Origin: Shewanella indica
GTDB taxonomy: Bacteria; Pseudomonadota; Gammaproteobacteria; Enterobacterales; Shewanellaceae
Length of the DNA: 56,822 nt
Assembly: GCF_002836975.1 (NCBI RefSeq)
Contig: NZ_NIJK01000053.1
Location: 29,118 to 85,939 of the forward strand
Direction of reading: 5' to 3'
In this document: one piece after another, positions 8,291 through 15,269 of the stretch
Layout of the letters: each line of letters begins with the position of its first letter
How positions within the stretch are numbered: position 1 is the stretch's first letter
Notes under the pieces: model-generated
Seen by the model: only the letters and a program-made list of their open reading frames with translations
What the model was told of the DNA's origin: nothing
The model's database searches: none
Translations under genes and position numbers: made by a program

Positions 8291-9927
8291 GAAATAACCC
8301 CCAAGCCAATCAGTACCTTAATAACGTCATCATCACTCTTCTTTAAGCGGGTCTGCCAGAATGGATTGTACAGATTGCCAAACTCTCTGAGCTTGTCCTG
8401 TCTTGACCATTTGATCATCCAGGGCTTATTGCTGCGGGATTTCACTTCGTCGGGTCTGGAAAAAATGGGGACTGCCGACGCCAAAGCAAACAATTGCTGA
8501 CCTGGCATACCGCCCTTTTCCTCGACCTTGTACTTATCTGATCTGTCAGCCTTGGTATTCCTGTCATCCAGCGTCTTACGGGTCGGCATTTTCGACTCAT
8601 CTTTTTTAAGCAGAACAGTAAATTCGGGGCCGATATCAGTTTTGGTGTCAGCTTTGAAGTCTAGGAAAGTTCTCAAGCCCTCTGTTTTGCGAAGGTTATA
8701 ATCAATGTCCCCTTTACTTTCACCCTGATGCCAGGTTGGACGGTATACCCCATTGGCCGCGTTGTTATTGCGCCAGGCATTTGCCCAGGCTTGACGATTG
8801 TTGTTGCGATTGTAGTTTACGGCCTTCCATTCACCGTTCTGTGGAAAGGCTTTCTCCGCAACGCCCCTGCGATCTCTATAGGTGTATCTGTCACTGCGCA
8901 ACTCCTGATCCAGTGCATGAGCAGCGCCCCACCCCAAAGGTGAAAATTCCCGGGTTCTGGTCTTATGACAGAAAGTCCCCCTGCGATATTTGAGCCAAAA
9001 ACTGAAGGTATCGAGAGAGGTCCAGCTCCACTGATACCCACGTTTTTTCTTGGTCAAGGTAAAGTCTGTGCCGCCGTATTTTTCCGCCCAAATTCTTCCG
9101 GTAATAGGACCATCACATCCGATTGGCACAGGAATGCGCGGCCCTACCTTATAGCCACGATTCGCCATCATGCGATCGCGGGAGTCGTTTATCACGTTGC
9201 CAAACTCCGCAAACCGTTGAGCAGTCGCAGAGTCATTGCGGATCTGCCGGCGCTCGAAGTAACGGGTTGAACCGCGATAGGCCTGAATGAACTTGGTAAA
9301 GTTGTATGCGTTGACCAAAGGGCTGGCCTGAACATCCGGGTCGTTAAGTTTGATGGCTTCATCATATAAATTGATCCCTGAAGCCAGCGTCGCCTCATGG
9401 TTAACCCGCTGCAACCCTGCCAGCAAGGTAATTAGCTGGTCTTGGGCGAAGATAAAGGGGCCACTGCCTGTCTTGATGGCATTTCTCAGCACAGTGGTAC
9501 CTTTGTGCATGACTTCGGTCAGCTTTTCTATGATAGGTCCGACGTAGGGAATCCATTGGATCCAGTCACCGATGGTTTCAAGATTTCCGGTGAATTCGTG
9601 GATCATATTCGTCCAGGACGCGAGTGCTACGACCTGGCCGATAGCAATTTGATTGGCAACAATGGCCCTATTGGTAATAGCGATAACATTCATATCGCGG
9701 GTAACCATTGTGGCGGTACTGTAGGCGACGTTGTCGGCCGTGTTCTGTAATCGAACCCGCTCAGTCGCGACCACACCAGAGTCATACAATGAAAATACCG
9801 CCAAACCAATTGCAGCAAATATCGCCAGAAAAAGAACACTGGCGTACCCAGCCTGCCGGTGAGGGAATCGACTTAAATTAGCTTTTGCAGCGGCTCTGTA
9901 TAACAGATAGCGGTAGAACACTTGCAT
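8287..9927 (-). CDS. TadG-like Flp pilus assembly protein
   Basis: The protein has 546 residues. A basic N-terminal stretch (1-27) precedes a single membrane segment ('YASVLFLAIFAAIGLAVFSLYDSG') and then 'LQNTADNVAYSTATMVTRDMNV', the Ala/Asp-rich 'Q.TAD.AAL'-like region of TadE/TadG proteins. The rest is extracytoplasmic and rich in Lys, Arg and Asn, with no von Willebrand A MIDAS motif that I can see, unlike many TadG proteins. The ATG at 9927 has AAGGA 8 nt upstream. It overlaps the TadE-like gene. The assignment is by N-terminal pattern and position. Confidence 0.65.
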   Translation of the reverse strand: MQVFYRYLLYRAAAKANLSRFPHRQAGYASVLFLAIFAAIGLAVFSLYDSGVVATERVRLQNTADNVAYSTATMVTRDMNVIAITNRAIVANQIAIGQVVALASWTNMIHEFTGNLETIGDWIQWIPYVGPIIEKLTEVMHKGTTVLRNAIKTGSGPFIFAQDQLITLLAGLQRVNHEATLASGINLYDEAIKLNDPDVQASPLVNAYNFTKFIQAYRGSTRYFERRQIRNDSATAQRFAEFGNVINDSRDRMMANRGYKVGPRIPVPIGCDGPITGRIWAEKYGGTDFTLTKKKRGYQWSWTSLDTFSFWLKYRRGTFCHKTRTREFSPLGWGAAHALDQELRSDRYTYRDRRGVAEKAFPQNGEWKAVNYNRNNNRQAWANAWRNNNAANGVYRPTWHQGESKGDIDYNLRKTEGLRTFLDFKADTKTDIGPEFTVLLKKDESKMPTRKTLDDRNTKADRSDKYKVEEKGGMPGQQLFALASAVPIFSRPDEVKSRSNKPWMIKWSRQDKLREFGNLYNPFWQTRLKKSDDDVIKVLIGLGVIS

Positions 9928-10074
9928 GGCTCAATCCTTGACCGTGGTTTCTGTCCTTCAGTGGCGCACGCCGTTAACTTTTCCGATAGCAAGTGCATGG
10001 AAAAGCCGACGGCGATGCTTGAATTCTCAGCCTTTATTCAAATTAAATTTGTTGTTTGGGTGTGGGTACGTCTG

Positions 10075-10665
10075 CTACTGATATTCTGCCTTCCACAAAG
10101 TCAAAGGTTCGGCAGAGCACCATTGCCAGAATTTCTTCTCCACCAAGTCACTTGCCGCGGCAGCATCCCGCCCCTCAAACAAGCGCCAATTTTCCTCTGC
10201 AGACTTCAGGGCATACTGTCTCAAGTGACCGGTGACCCTCTCGAAATCGGATGGCTCGAGAAGAAATATGCTGCCATCCCTGTAAGACTCCCAAGGTACC
10301 TGATCTTTAGGTTGTCGTTGATGATTCTGGAAGAACGCCTCGCTGTAGATGCTGGCCGAACCACCCGCAGACACACAGTCGTCCCAACGTTGGCAGCGAA
10401 AGAAAAACTCGTCCTCTGCCTCGGCAGTGCCTGTTAGCTCTCTATAGGGGCAAGATCTTTCCCAAGGCTTATTGATATTGGCCTCGGCCACACCTTGGCG
10501 CGCAAGCTCTATCTCATGGGGCTTGGGGAACCTGTCCATCAGTAATTGCGCTGGTTCGCCACTCTCGTCTGCCATCAAAATGGAGGTAGTTCCCAAAAGG
10601 AACACACCGAGCGCGACGCGGGTGAAAGTTGACTTTGAAAACGATGGCATCAAGCGAAATGACAT
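10075..10665 (-). CDS. hypothetical exported cysteine-containing protein
   Basis: This 196-residue protein has an N-terminal signal peptide (basic start, hydrophobic 'VALGVFLLGTTSILM', then A-D-E). The mature domain has four cysteines ('ERSCPYRE', 'FFRCQRWDDCVS', 'FWQWCSAE') that could form disulfides in the periplasm. I do not recognise the family. It lies between flp and the tadG-like gene on the same strand, with an 87-bp gap containing a weak hairpin upstream and about 150 bp downstream. A pilus-associated role is only suggested by location. Confidence 0.55.
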   Translation of the reverse strand: MSFRLMPSFSKSTFTRVALGVFLLGTTSILMADESGEPAQLLMDRFPKPHEIELARQGVAEANINKPWERSCPYRELTGTAEAEDEFFFRCQRWDDCVSAGGSASIYSEAFFQNHQRQPKDQVPWESYRDGSIFLLEPSDFERVTGHLRQYALKSAEENWRLFEGRDAAAASDLVEKKFWQWCSAEPLTLWKAEYQ

Positions 10666-10711
10666 TCTACAACCCTCTGAAGGACTATGTTATTTATCCA
10701 GAAACAGGAAT

Positions 10712-10733
10712 AGGCCATTTATAACAATGGCCT
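10712..10733 (-). terminator. weak hairpin between flp and the rest of the tad genes
   Basis: The 7-bp arms AGGCCAT (10712-10718) and ATGGCCT (10727-10733) flank an 8-nt loop. They lie directly downstream of flp on the minus strand. There is no strong run of T after the stem in the direction of transcription. It could act as a partial terminator or 3' stabiliser, giving more flp mRNA than mRNA of the downstream assembly genes. That role is inferred. Confidence 0.35.
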
Positions 10734-10752
10734 TTATCCTTACTTGTGCTGG

Positions 10753-11031
10753 TTACTTACGAGTACTGGCCTTTGAAGCAGTCTCGTTGTAAGCGTTCAA
10801 GCCACCAGCCTTGGCAGCATCAGTTACCGCCTTTTTGCCCGCAGTTTCTGCCTCTCTGTTTGCTGATTTGGCTTCATTGGCGCTGCCAGAAAGTTCAGCG
10901 GCCATAGAAGCCGTTTGGTTACGCACCACATCACCAAACATGGTGAAAGCACCGATGGCTGCAATGGCAATTAGAGCAACAATTACGATGTATTCAGTCA
11001 TACCCTGACCGCGAATTTTACGTTGGAACAT
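10753..11031 (-). CDS. flp: Flp major pilin
   Basis: This 92-residue prepilin begins MFQRKIRGQGMTEYIVIVALIA. It has a short basic leader, the Gly cleavage site, then the Flp motif TEY and a hydrophobic helix. The start at 11031 is preferred over the longer upstream frame because AAGGAG lies 9 nt before it and the class III leader is then complete. Flp pilins are usually about 50-70 residues. This one has an additional Ala/Lys/Glu-rich helical tail after residue 50. It is the first gene of the tad locus and polymerises into the adhesion pilus. The closest regulator gene is the LuxR-type gene just upstream. Confidence 0.9.
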   Translation of the reverse strand: MFQRKIRGQGMTEYIVIVALIAIAAIGAFTMFGDVVRNQTASMAAELSGSANEAKSANREAETAGKKAVTDAAKAGGLNAYNETASKASTRK

Positions 11032-11078
11032 AGTTTCACTCCTTGAAGCAATTGATAGTAATTTCGCGGTTATTATTA

Positions 11079-11125
11079 GAGTAATCCTTCTATGACTCAA
11101 TTACTCCGGAGGATAAAAATTACTC
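11079..11125. promoter_or_regulatory. repeated GAGTAAT/ATTACTC motifs upstream of flp
   Basis: GAGTAAT at 11079-11085 faces ATTACTC at 11100-11106, and a second ATTACTC follows at 11119-11125. They lie 48-94 bp upstream of the flp start in the only non-coding stretch between flp and the LuxR-type gene. An inverted pair plus a third half-site suggests a dimeric regulator-binding region for the flp promoter. The binding protein is not identified; the adjacent LuxR-type protein is the natural candidate. Confidence 0.4.
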
Positions 11126-11153
11126 AGGCATTACACCCTAAAGGATTAATTAA

Positions 11154-11816
11154 TTAGTATGATGACATTAATTGAATTCGCCCTTTAAGGTTGTTTTTTC
11201 TGTAAATGTTTTGGAGATGCATTTTTACAGTGTTCAGCGAAATATTCAGCGCATCTGCGATTTCCTGATTGCTTAGTCCTTTAAAAATACAATCCACTAT
11301 TTGCCGCTCTTTCTGGGTAACATCAAGAGCCGTTCTTTCAGAACTGATCACCTTGTTTTTAGAGAATATTTCAAGAACATATTGCGAGAGTGCTTTTCGT
11401 GAAAAGTACATCTCACCTTTAACAAGGCAATTGATAGCAGATAGCTGTAACACTAAAGAACAATTATTTACCAATTGGCCGTGAAACCCCGCCCGCAGCA
11501 ATTCGACTTCGATTTGAGTATCGAGGTGATTGACTATCGCAATATAGGCTGTAGAGGGCTTTTGCATCGAAAATACGCAGGGCTCTGGCTTTTGTCTACA
11601 ATCTACAAAAACCACGCGACTGATATGCTGTTCATCTGTGTATGATAATGCTTTGCGTAAACACAGCCCATTCGCAAGGTAGAGTTGCTTTAACTCAGGC
11701 AGTAAGTCAAAACCCTCTCCCTCCAGGTGTATACTGGCGCGAGTTCGTATATCCATTTCGTATATCCATATAGTTCTCGGGTAATATTCAGCTGAAACAA
11801 ATACGAAGGCTGACAC
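11154..11816 (-). CDS. LuxR/CsgD-type transcriptional regulator
   Basis: The protein has 220 residues. The C-terminal 60 are a LuxR/GerE helix-turn-helix: 'LDVTQKERQIVDCIFKGLSNQEIADALNISLNTVKMHLQNIYRKNNLKGR'-like, quoted only as a span (residues about 160-215), with 'SNQEIA' and 'NTVKMH' as key parts. The N-terminal part does not show a clear receiver phosphorylation pocket, so it may be CsgD-like or ligand-controlled. The start is uncertain: GTG at 11816, or ATG at 11756 giving 200 residues; neither has a strong ribosome-binding site. It lies between flp and the divergent OmpA-family gene, so it probably controls one or both. Confidence 0.75.
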   Translation of the reverse strand: MSAFVFVSAEYYPRTIWIYEMDIRTRASIHLEGEGFDLLPELKQLYLANGLCLRKALSYTDEQHISRVVFVDCRQKPEPCVFSMQKPSTAYIAIVNHLDTQIEVELLRAGFHGQLVNNCSLVLQLSAINCLVKGEMYFSRKALSQYVLEIFSKNKVISSERTALDVTQKERQIVDCIFKGLSNQEIADALNISLNTVKMHLQNIYRKNNLKGRIQLMSSY

Positions 11817-11895
11817 TTTAATTGTTTTATCGTATCATCCTACTCTCTTAATTAATACGCTAAAGTAAGATTCGCCCGCTGAAAAGGATTTTTTT

Positions 11896-13341
11896 ATGGG
11901 ACAAAATACTTTATTGAGTGCAGTATTTTTGGTTGTTACTGCCTTCAGTGCCTCTGCCAGTACGCTTTTCGGCATTTTCCCTGATGCCAAATATCCCGCA
12001 GAAAAACGCATTCATTTTACGCCATTTGATCTCATTACTGCCGTTGATGGAGACAAGCTCTCCGTTTTGCCTGTGTCAGGAAAACTGACTCAACACAGCT
12101 TCGAGCTCCCAGACAGCTATACGCTGGAGCTTGTTATCAATAACTATTTGGCACAACTTAAAAAAATAAATGCTGAGATAGTGTTTCAATGCCAGCAGGA
12201 AGCCTGCGGTGATCCCTATGTCCTAAGGGACCAGTTGGCACCTAGGATAACCGTAGATACCAGTTATCTCGGCGCATACGTGGCGGCAAAGCTAACAGGT
12301 TCCAGCGGGGATGTTTACAGCGTCATCTATGCTTTTCACCGTGAGGACCGTTACACCAAGGTACAGCTTGTGACCCTTGAGAGTATTCCCGAGCCACTGG
12401 ATCTGATTGAGGCAAACCCGGCGTTTTTACAGCAGGCTCCACAAGAGGTGGAGATAAAAGATAGACGCAGTGAAGATAGTCAGGACTCGGCAGATCATCC
12501 GCTGCTTGGCCGCATGCCCGGCAGTTTCATTAGTCGCTACAAGCAAACCAATTTTACCCAAGTCCCTGTGATTGTCGGCATATCTGCAGCCGGTTATCAG
12601 ACCCAGCCACTCAATGCCAAACTCACCGAGATACGTTATCGGATGCCAGAGGAATACTCGCTGTTTGAAATCAGCAGTAACTACGCCGCCGCAGCCAACA
12701 AGCTGGCCGCTGAGTCCGTATTCCATTGCGAGGGTAAAGCCTGTGGTGACGATGCCGAATTGATAAAGTCCATGGGGTTACATCAGGATGTTAACACCGA
12801 TGAATGGCAGGACTATCAGCTATTTAAACTGAGCCGCCCTGGTGGTGATGTGTATTTCGATATCTATGCCCAGGGCCGCTACGATGGCACGCCGGCAGAC
12901 ACCACTGTGCGAGTGATGGAGCTTTCGGCACTGAAAGATGACAGGGTTGTCATTGACCTCGATGCTCTCACCAAGGCCATTACCCAATCCGGCAAGGCTA
13001 CTCTGGAAGGCCTGCTGTTCGATTACGACAGTGACCAGATGCTGTCAGAGTCCAAGCCAGTGCTGGAAGTACTGGCAAGCTACCTTAAGCAGCACCCGAA
13101 GCTGGATTTTTACGTGGTCGGCCACACCGACGATAAGGGCGACAACCGCTATAACCAGAGCCTGTCACAGCGCCGAGCGGCGGTAGTGATAAAACAGCTC
13201 ACCGAGCAATACCAGATCCCCGCCAGCCAATTAGCAGCCCATGGCAATGGCGAGTACAGCCCCGTTGCCAGCAATGCCAACGAAGCAGGCCAGCGGCTGA
13301 ATCGCCGTGTGGAGCTGGTGCTCCGCTCTGACAAAAAGTAA
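11896..13341 (+). CDS. OmpA-family outer-membrane protein with duplicated N-terminal domain
   Basis: This 481-residue protein has a signal peptide (about 1-22, ending A-S-A-S). Two related domains follow, each with a Cys pair in the pattern C-x4-C-G-D (Cys99/104 and Cys278/283) and similar surroundings ('FQCQQEACGD', 'FHCEGKACGD'). They resemble the DUF4892 type. The C-terminal 110 residues are an OmpA peptidoglycan-binding domain with 'VVGHTDDKGDNRYNQSLSQRRA' (conserved D and R) and 'NRRVEL'. It likely anchors an outer-membrane structure to the cell wall. It is divergent from the LuxR-type gene (79 bp apart) and next to the tad locus. Confidence 0.8.
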   Translation: MGQNTLLSAVFLVVTAFSASASTLFGIFPDAKYPAEKRIHFTPFDLITAVDGDKLSVLPVSGKLTQHSFELPDSYTLELVINNYLAQLKKINAEIVFQCQQEACGDPYVLRDQLAPRITVDTSYLGAYVAAKLTGSSGDVYSVIYAFHREDRYTKVQLVTLESIPEPLDLIEANPAFLQQAPQEVEIKDRRSEDSQDSADHPLLGRMPGSFISRYKQTNFTQVPVIVGISAAGYQTQPLNAKLTEIRYRMPEEYSLFEISSNYAAAANKLAAESVFHCEGKACGDDAELIKSMGLHQDVNTDEWQDYQLFKLSRPGGDVYFDIYAQGRYDGTPADTTVRVMELSALKDDRVVIDLDALTKAITQSGKATLEGLLFDYDSDQMLSESKPVLEVLASYLKQHPKLDFYVVGHTDDKGDNRYNQSLSQRRAAVVIKQLTEQYQIPASQLAAHGNGEYSPVASNANEAGQRLNRRVELVLRSDKK

Positions 13342-13496
13342 CCCACTGAACCTTCGCAGCCGGTTACATTGTACTGTCATCAACGGTGAGGTTAACCCGT
13401 TGGTTACGTAGGGAAATAGACCACATAATTGCAGATGACTTTACTCTGGCTGTAGCTCTGACAGGTCTTTGTACCATAGCTGGCAGACGAAGATAT

Positions 13497-13676
13497 TTAT
13501 AAGTGGGTGGGTGTTTTAGGTTTGTCGTGAACGTACAGGTTTAAGGTTTCTTAGCTGCGTTTACGTTTATTTTGGCGTTCACCTTGTATATTTGTGGTGT
13601 AGCCATAGTCATAAACTAAGCGTAGTGAGCGTGTGTCGTCAGTTCTAAGTGTTCGTTTTTCAATGGAAATTTTCAT
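13497..13676 (-). pseudogene. remnant of a tyrosine (phage/island) integrase N-terminus
   Basis: On the minus strand an ATG at 13676 opens a frame of 41 codons. The first residues, MKISIEKRTLRTDDTRSLRL, followed by 'VYDYGYTTNIQGERQNKRKR', look like the N-terminal arm-binding region of tyrosine recombinases. A TAA at 13551-13553 interrupts it. The same frame continues beyond the stop for 17 codons in family style ('ETLNLYVHDKPKTPT') before another stop at 13497-13499. The catalytic domain is missing. The remainder of the gap (13342-13496) shows no gene. The reading as an integrase fossil rests on family resemblance of about 60 codons. Confidence 0.6.
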
Positions 13677-13682
13677 TTTAGC

Positions 13683-13735
13683 CCCCAATTGGTCCCCAAT
13701 ACGGCATTTATCATGTCATTGGGGCCCAACTGGGG
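13683..13735. repeat. 18-bp imperfect inverted repeat before the integrase remnant
   Basis: The arms are 13683-13700 (CCCCAATTGGTCCCCAAT) and 13718-13735 (ATTGGGGCCCAACTGGGG). They pair at 16 of 18 positions around a 17-bp spacer. They sit directly upstream of the integrase remnant start, the usual place for integrase or excisionase arm sites, or for the integrase promoter. They could equally form a terminator for mnmE, but no T-run follows. Confidence 0.55.
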
Positions 13736-13827
13736 ACTAGATTTGGCAATAAACGGCAAATGACGTACTAATAAAATCAGTGGGTTATCTGCTATCGTTT
13801 GCTGTTATTTTCCGTTATTTGCCCGCT

Positions 13828-13845
13828 TTACTTCCCGATACAGAA
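13828..13845 (-). other. putative island attachment site at the 3' end of mnmE
   Basis: The last 18 bases of mnmE on the minus strand read TTCTGTATCGGGAAGTAA. This end of mnmE (trmE/thdF) is the known chromosomal attachment site of SGI1-type integrative elements, and the sequence here is close to the 18-bp site as I remember it. An integrase remnant lies about 150 bp downstream, which supports past use of the site. I find no second copy of the 18-mer between 1 and 13827. Confidence 0.5.
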
Positions 13846-15189
13846 GCTGGAAAAAATTCTCCCCAGTAAATCGTCAGAGGTGAATTGGCCGGTGATTTCG
13901 GCCAGAGCCTGTTGAGTCATGCGCAGTTCTTCGGCCAGCAGCTCACCTGCCTGATAGACTTCCAGCTGTACTTTGCCCTGCTGCAGATGTTCACCGGCGA
14001 CTTCCAAGGCTTCCAGGTGACGGCGACGGGCGATAAAACCGCCTTCCAGGTTACTCTGATAGCCCATCAGGTTCTTGAGGTGCTGTTTCAGTGCATCGAC
14101 CCCGAGCCCGGTTTTGGCTGAGATCCTAAAGACGTCATAGCCTTTCTCTTCGCTGGGGCTCAGTGACTCACCGGTCAGATCCGCCTTATTGCGTACCACA
14201 GTGACGCCGAGGTTTTCCGGCAGGCGATCAATAAAATCAGGCCAGATTTCATGGGGATCAACGGCTTGGGTTTCTGTGCCATCGACCATAAACAATACTC
14301 TGTCGGCGGTAGCGATTTCTGCCCAGGCTCTTTCTATGCCTATCTGTTCCACTGTGTCAGTGGTGTCGCGCAGGCCGGCTGTGTCTATGACATGCAGCGG
14401 CATGCCATCCAAGTGGATATGCTCCCGCAATACATCCCTTGTGGTGCCGGCTATTTCGGTGACAATCGCCGACTCTTTTCCCGCCAGGGCGTTGAGCAGA
14501 CTGGACTTACCGGCGTTGGGGCGGCCGGCTATCACTACTTTCATCCCTTCGCGGATGATGGCGCCCTGCTTGGCACTGGCTTGTACCAAGTCCAGTTTAT
14601 CTATGATGCGATAAAGGGCATTGGCAATCTTGCCATCAGAGAGGAAGTCTACCTCTTCATCTGGGAAGTCGATGGCGGCCTCGACATAGAGACGCAGATT
14701 GGTAACCTGTTCTACCAACTCATGCACTTCGCGGGAAAACTCGCCCTGAAGTGATTGTAGTGCGCTTTTGGCGGCCTGTTCACTGGTGGCATCGATAAGA
14801 TCGGCAATCGCTTCTGCCTGGGTTAGATCCAGCTTGTCATTCATAAAGGCCTGTTCGCTGAACTCCCCTGGGCGTGCCAAGCGGATCCCCTCGACTTCCA
14901 GGACTCGCTTAATCAGCATGTCCATGACGATTTGACCACCATGGCCCTGAAGTTCCAGCACATCTTCACCGGTAAAAGAATTCGGGCCTTTGAAGAACAG
15001 GGCGATACCCTGATCCAGCACTTCTCCATGACTTCCTTTGAAGTCACAGTAATCGGCATATCTTGGCTTGGGCTGGTGGCCCAGTAATGCCTGTGCAACG
15101 GCTTGGGCCTTGGGCCCCGAGACTCTGACTATGCCAACACCACCGCGACCTGGAGCGGTGGCCTGGGCCACGATAGTATCTGTTGTCAC
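13828..15189 (-). CDS. mnmE: tRNA modification GTPase MnmE
   Basis: The protein has 453 residues, the usual length. An N-terminal formyl-THF-binding TrmE domain ('VAQATAPGRGGVGIVRVSG', 'DVLELQGHGG') is followed by a helical domain. An inserted G domain has P-loop 'AGRPNAGKSSLLNAL' (about residue 217), switch 'GTTRDVL', G3 'DTAGLRDT' and G4 'NKAD'. The C-terminus is FCIGK, with the conserved modification-essential Cys. With MnmG it places the carboxymethylaminomethyl group on U34 of certain tRNAs. It lies downstream of yidC, as is common, with a terminator between. Its 3' end borders the accessory region. Confidence 0.97.
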   Translation of the reverse strand: MTTDTIVAQATAPGRGGVGIVRVSGPKAQAVAQALLGHQPKPRYADYCDFKGSHGEVLDQGIALFFKGPNSFTGEDVLELQGHGGQIVMDMLIKRVLEVEGIRLARPGEFSEQAFMNDKLDLTQAEAIADLIDATSEQAAKSALQSLQGEFSREVHELVEQVTNLRLYVEAAIDFPDEEVDFLSDGKIANALYRIIDKLDLVQASAKQGAIIREGMKVVIAGRPNAGKSSLLNALAGKESAIVTEIAGTTRDVLREHIHLDGMPLHVIDTAGLRDTTDTVEQIGIERAWAEIATADRVLFMVDGTETQAVDPHEIWPDFIDRLPENLGVTVVRNKADLTGESLSPSEEKGYDVFRISAKTGLGVDALKQHLKNLMGYQSNLEGGFIARRRHLEALEVAGEHLQQGKVQLEVYQAGELLAEELRMTQQALAEITGQFTSDDLLGRIFSSFCIGK

Positions 15190-15226
15190 TGCATTAACCC
15201 TTGAAAACTTATTTATAAAAGCAAAA

Positions 15227-15244
15227 GGCGACCCTTAGGCCGCC
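15227..15244 (-). terminator. rho-independent terminator after yidC
   Basis: The arms GGCGACC (15227-15233) and GGCCGCC (15238-15244) pair with one G:T around a CTTA loop. On the minus strand the stem is followed by TTTTGCTTTT. It lies in the 80-bp gap between yidC and mnmE and would end transcription coming from yidC. Confidence 0.6.
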
Positions 15245-15269
15245 CTTGAACATTTGACCCGAAATAGGC

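Noticed and set aside
9922..10437. 171-codon plus-strand frame between the TadG-like gene and the four-Cys protein
   Set aside because: Most of it is antisense to the exported protein at 10075-10665, which has a signal peptide; this frame has no supported start.
13342..13827. A complete integrated element or active integrase next to mnmE
   Set aside because: Only about 60 codons of the integrase N-terminus remain with an internal stop; no catalytic domain and no second attachment copy are visible in the window.
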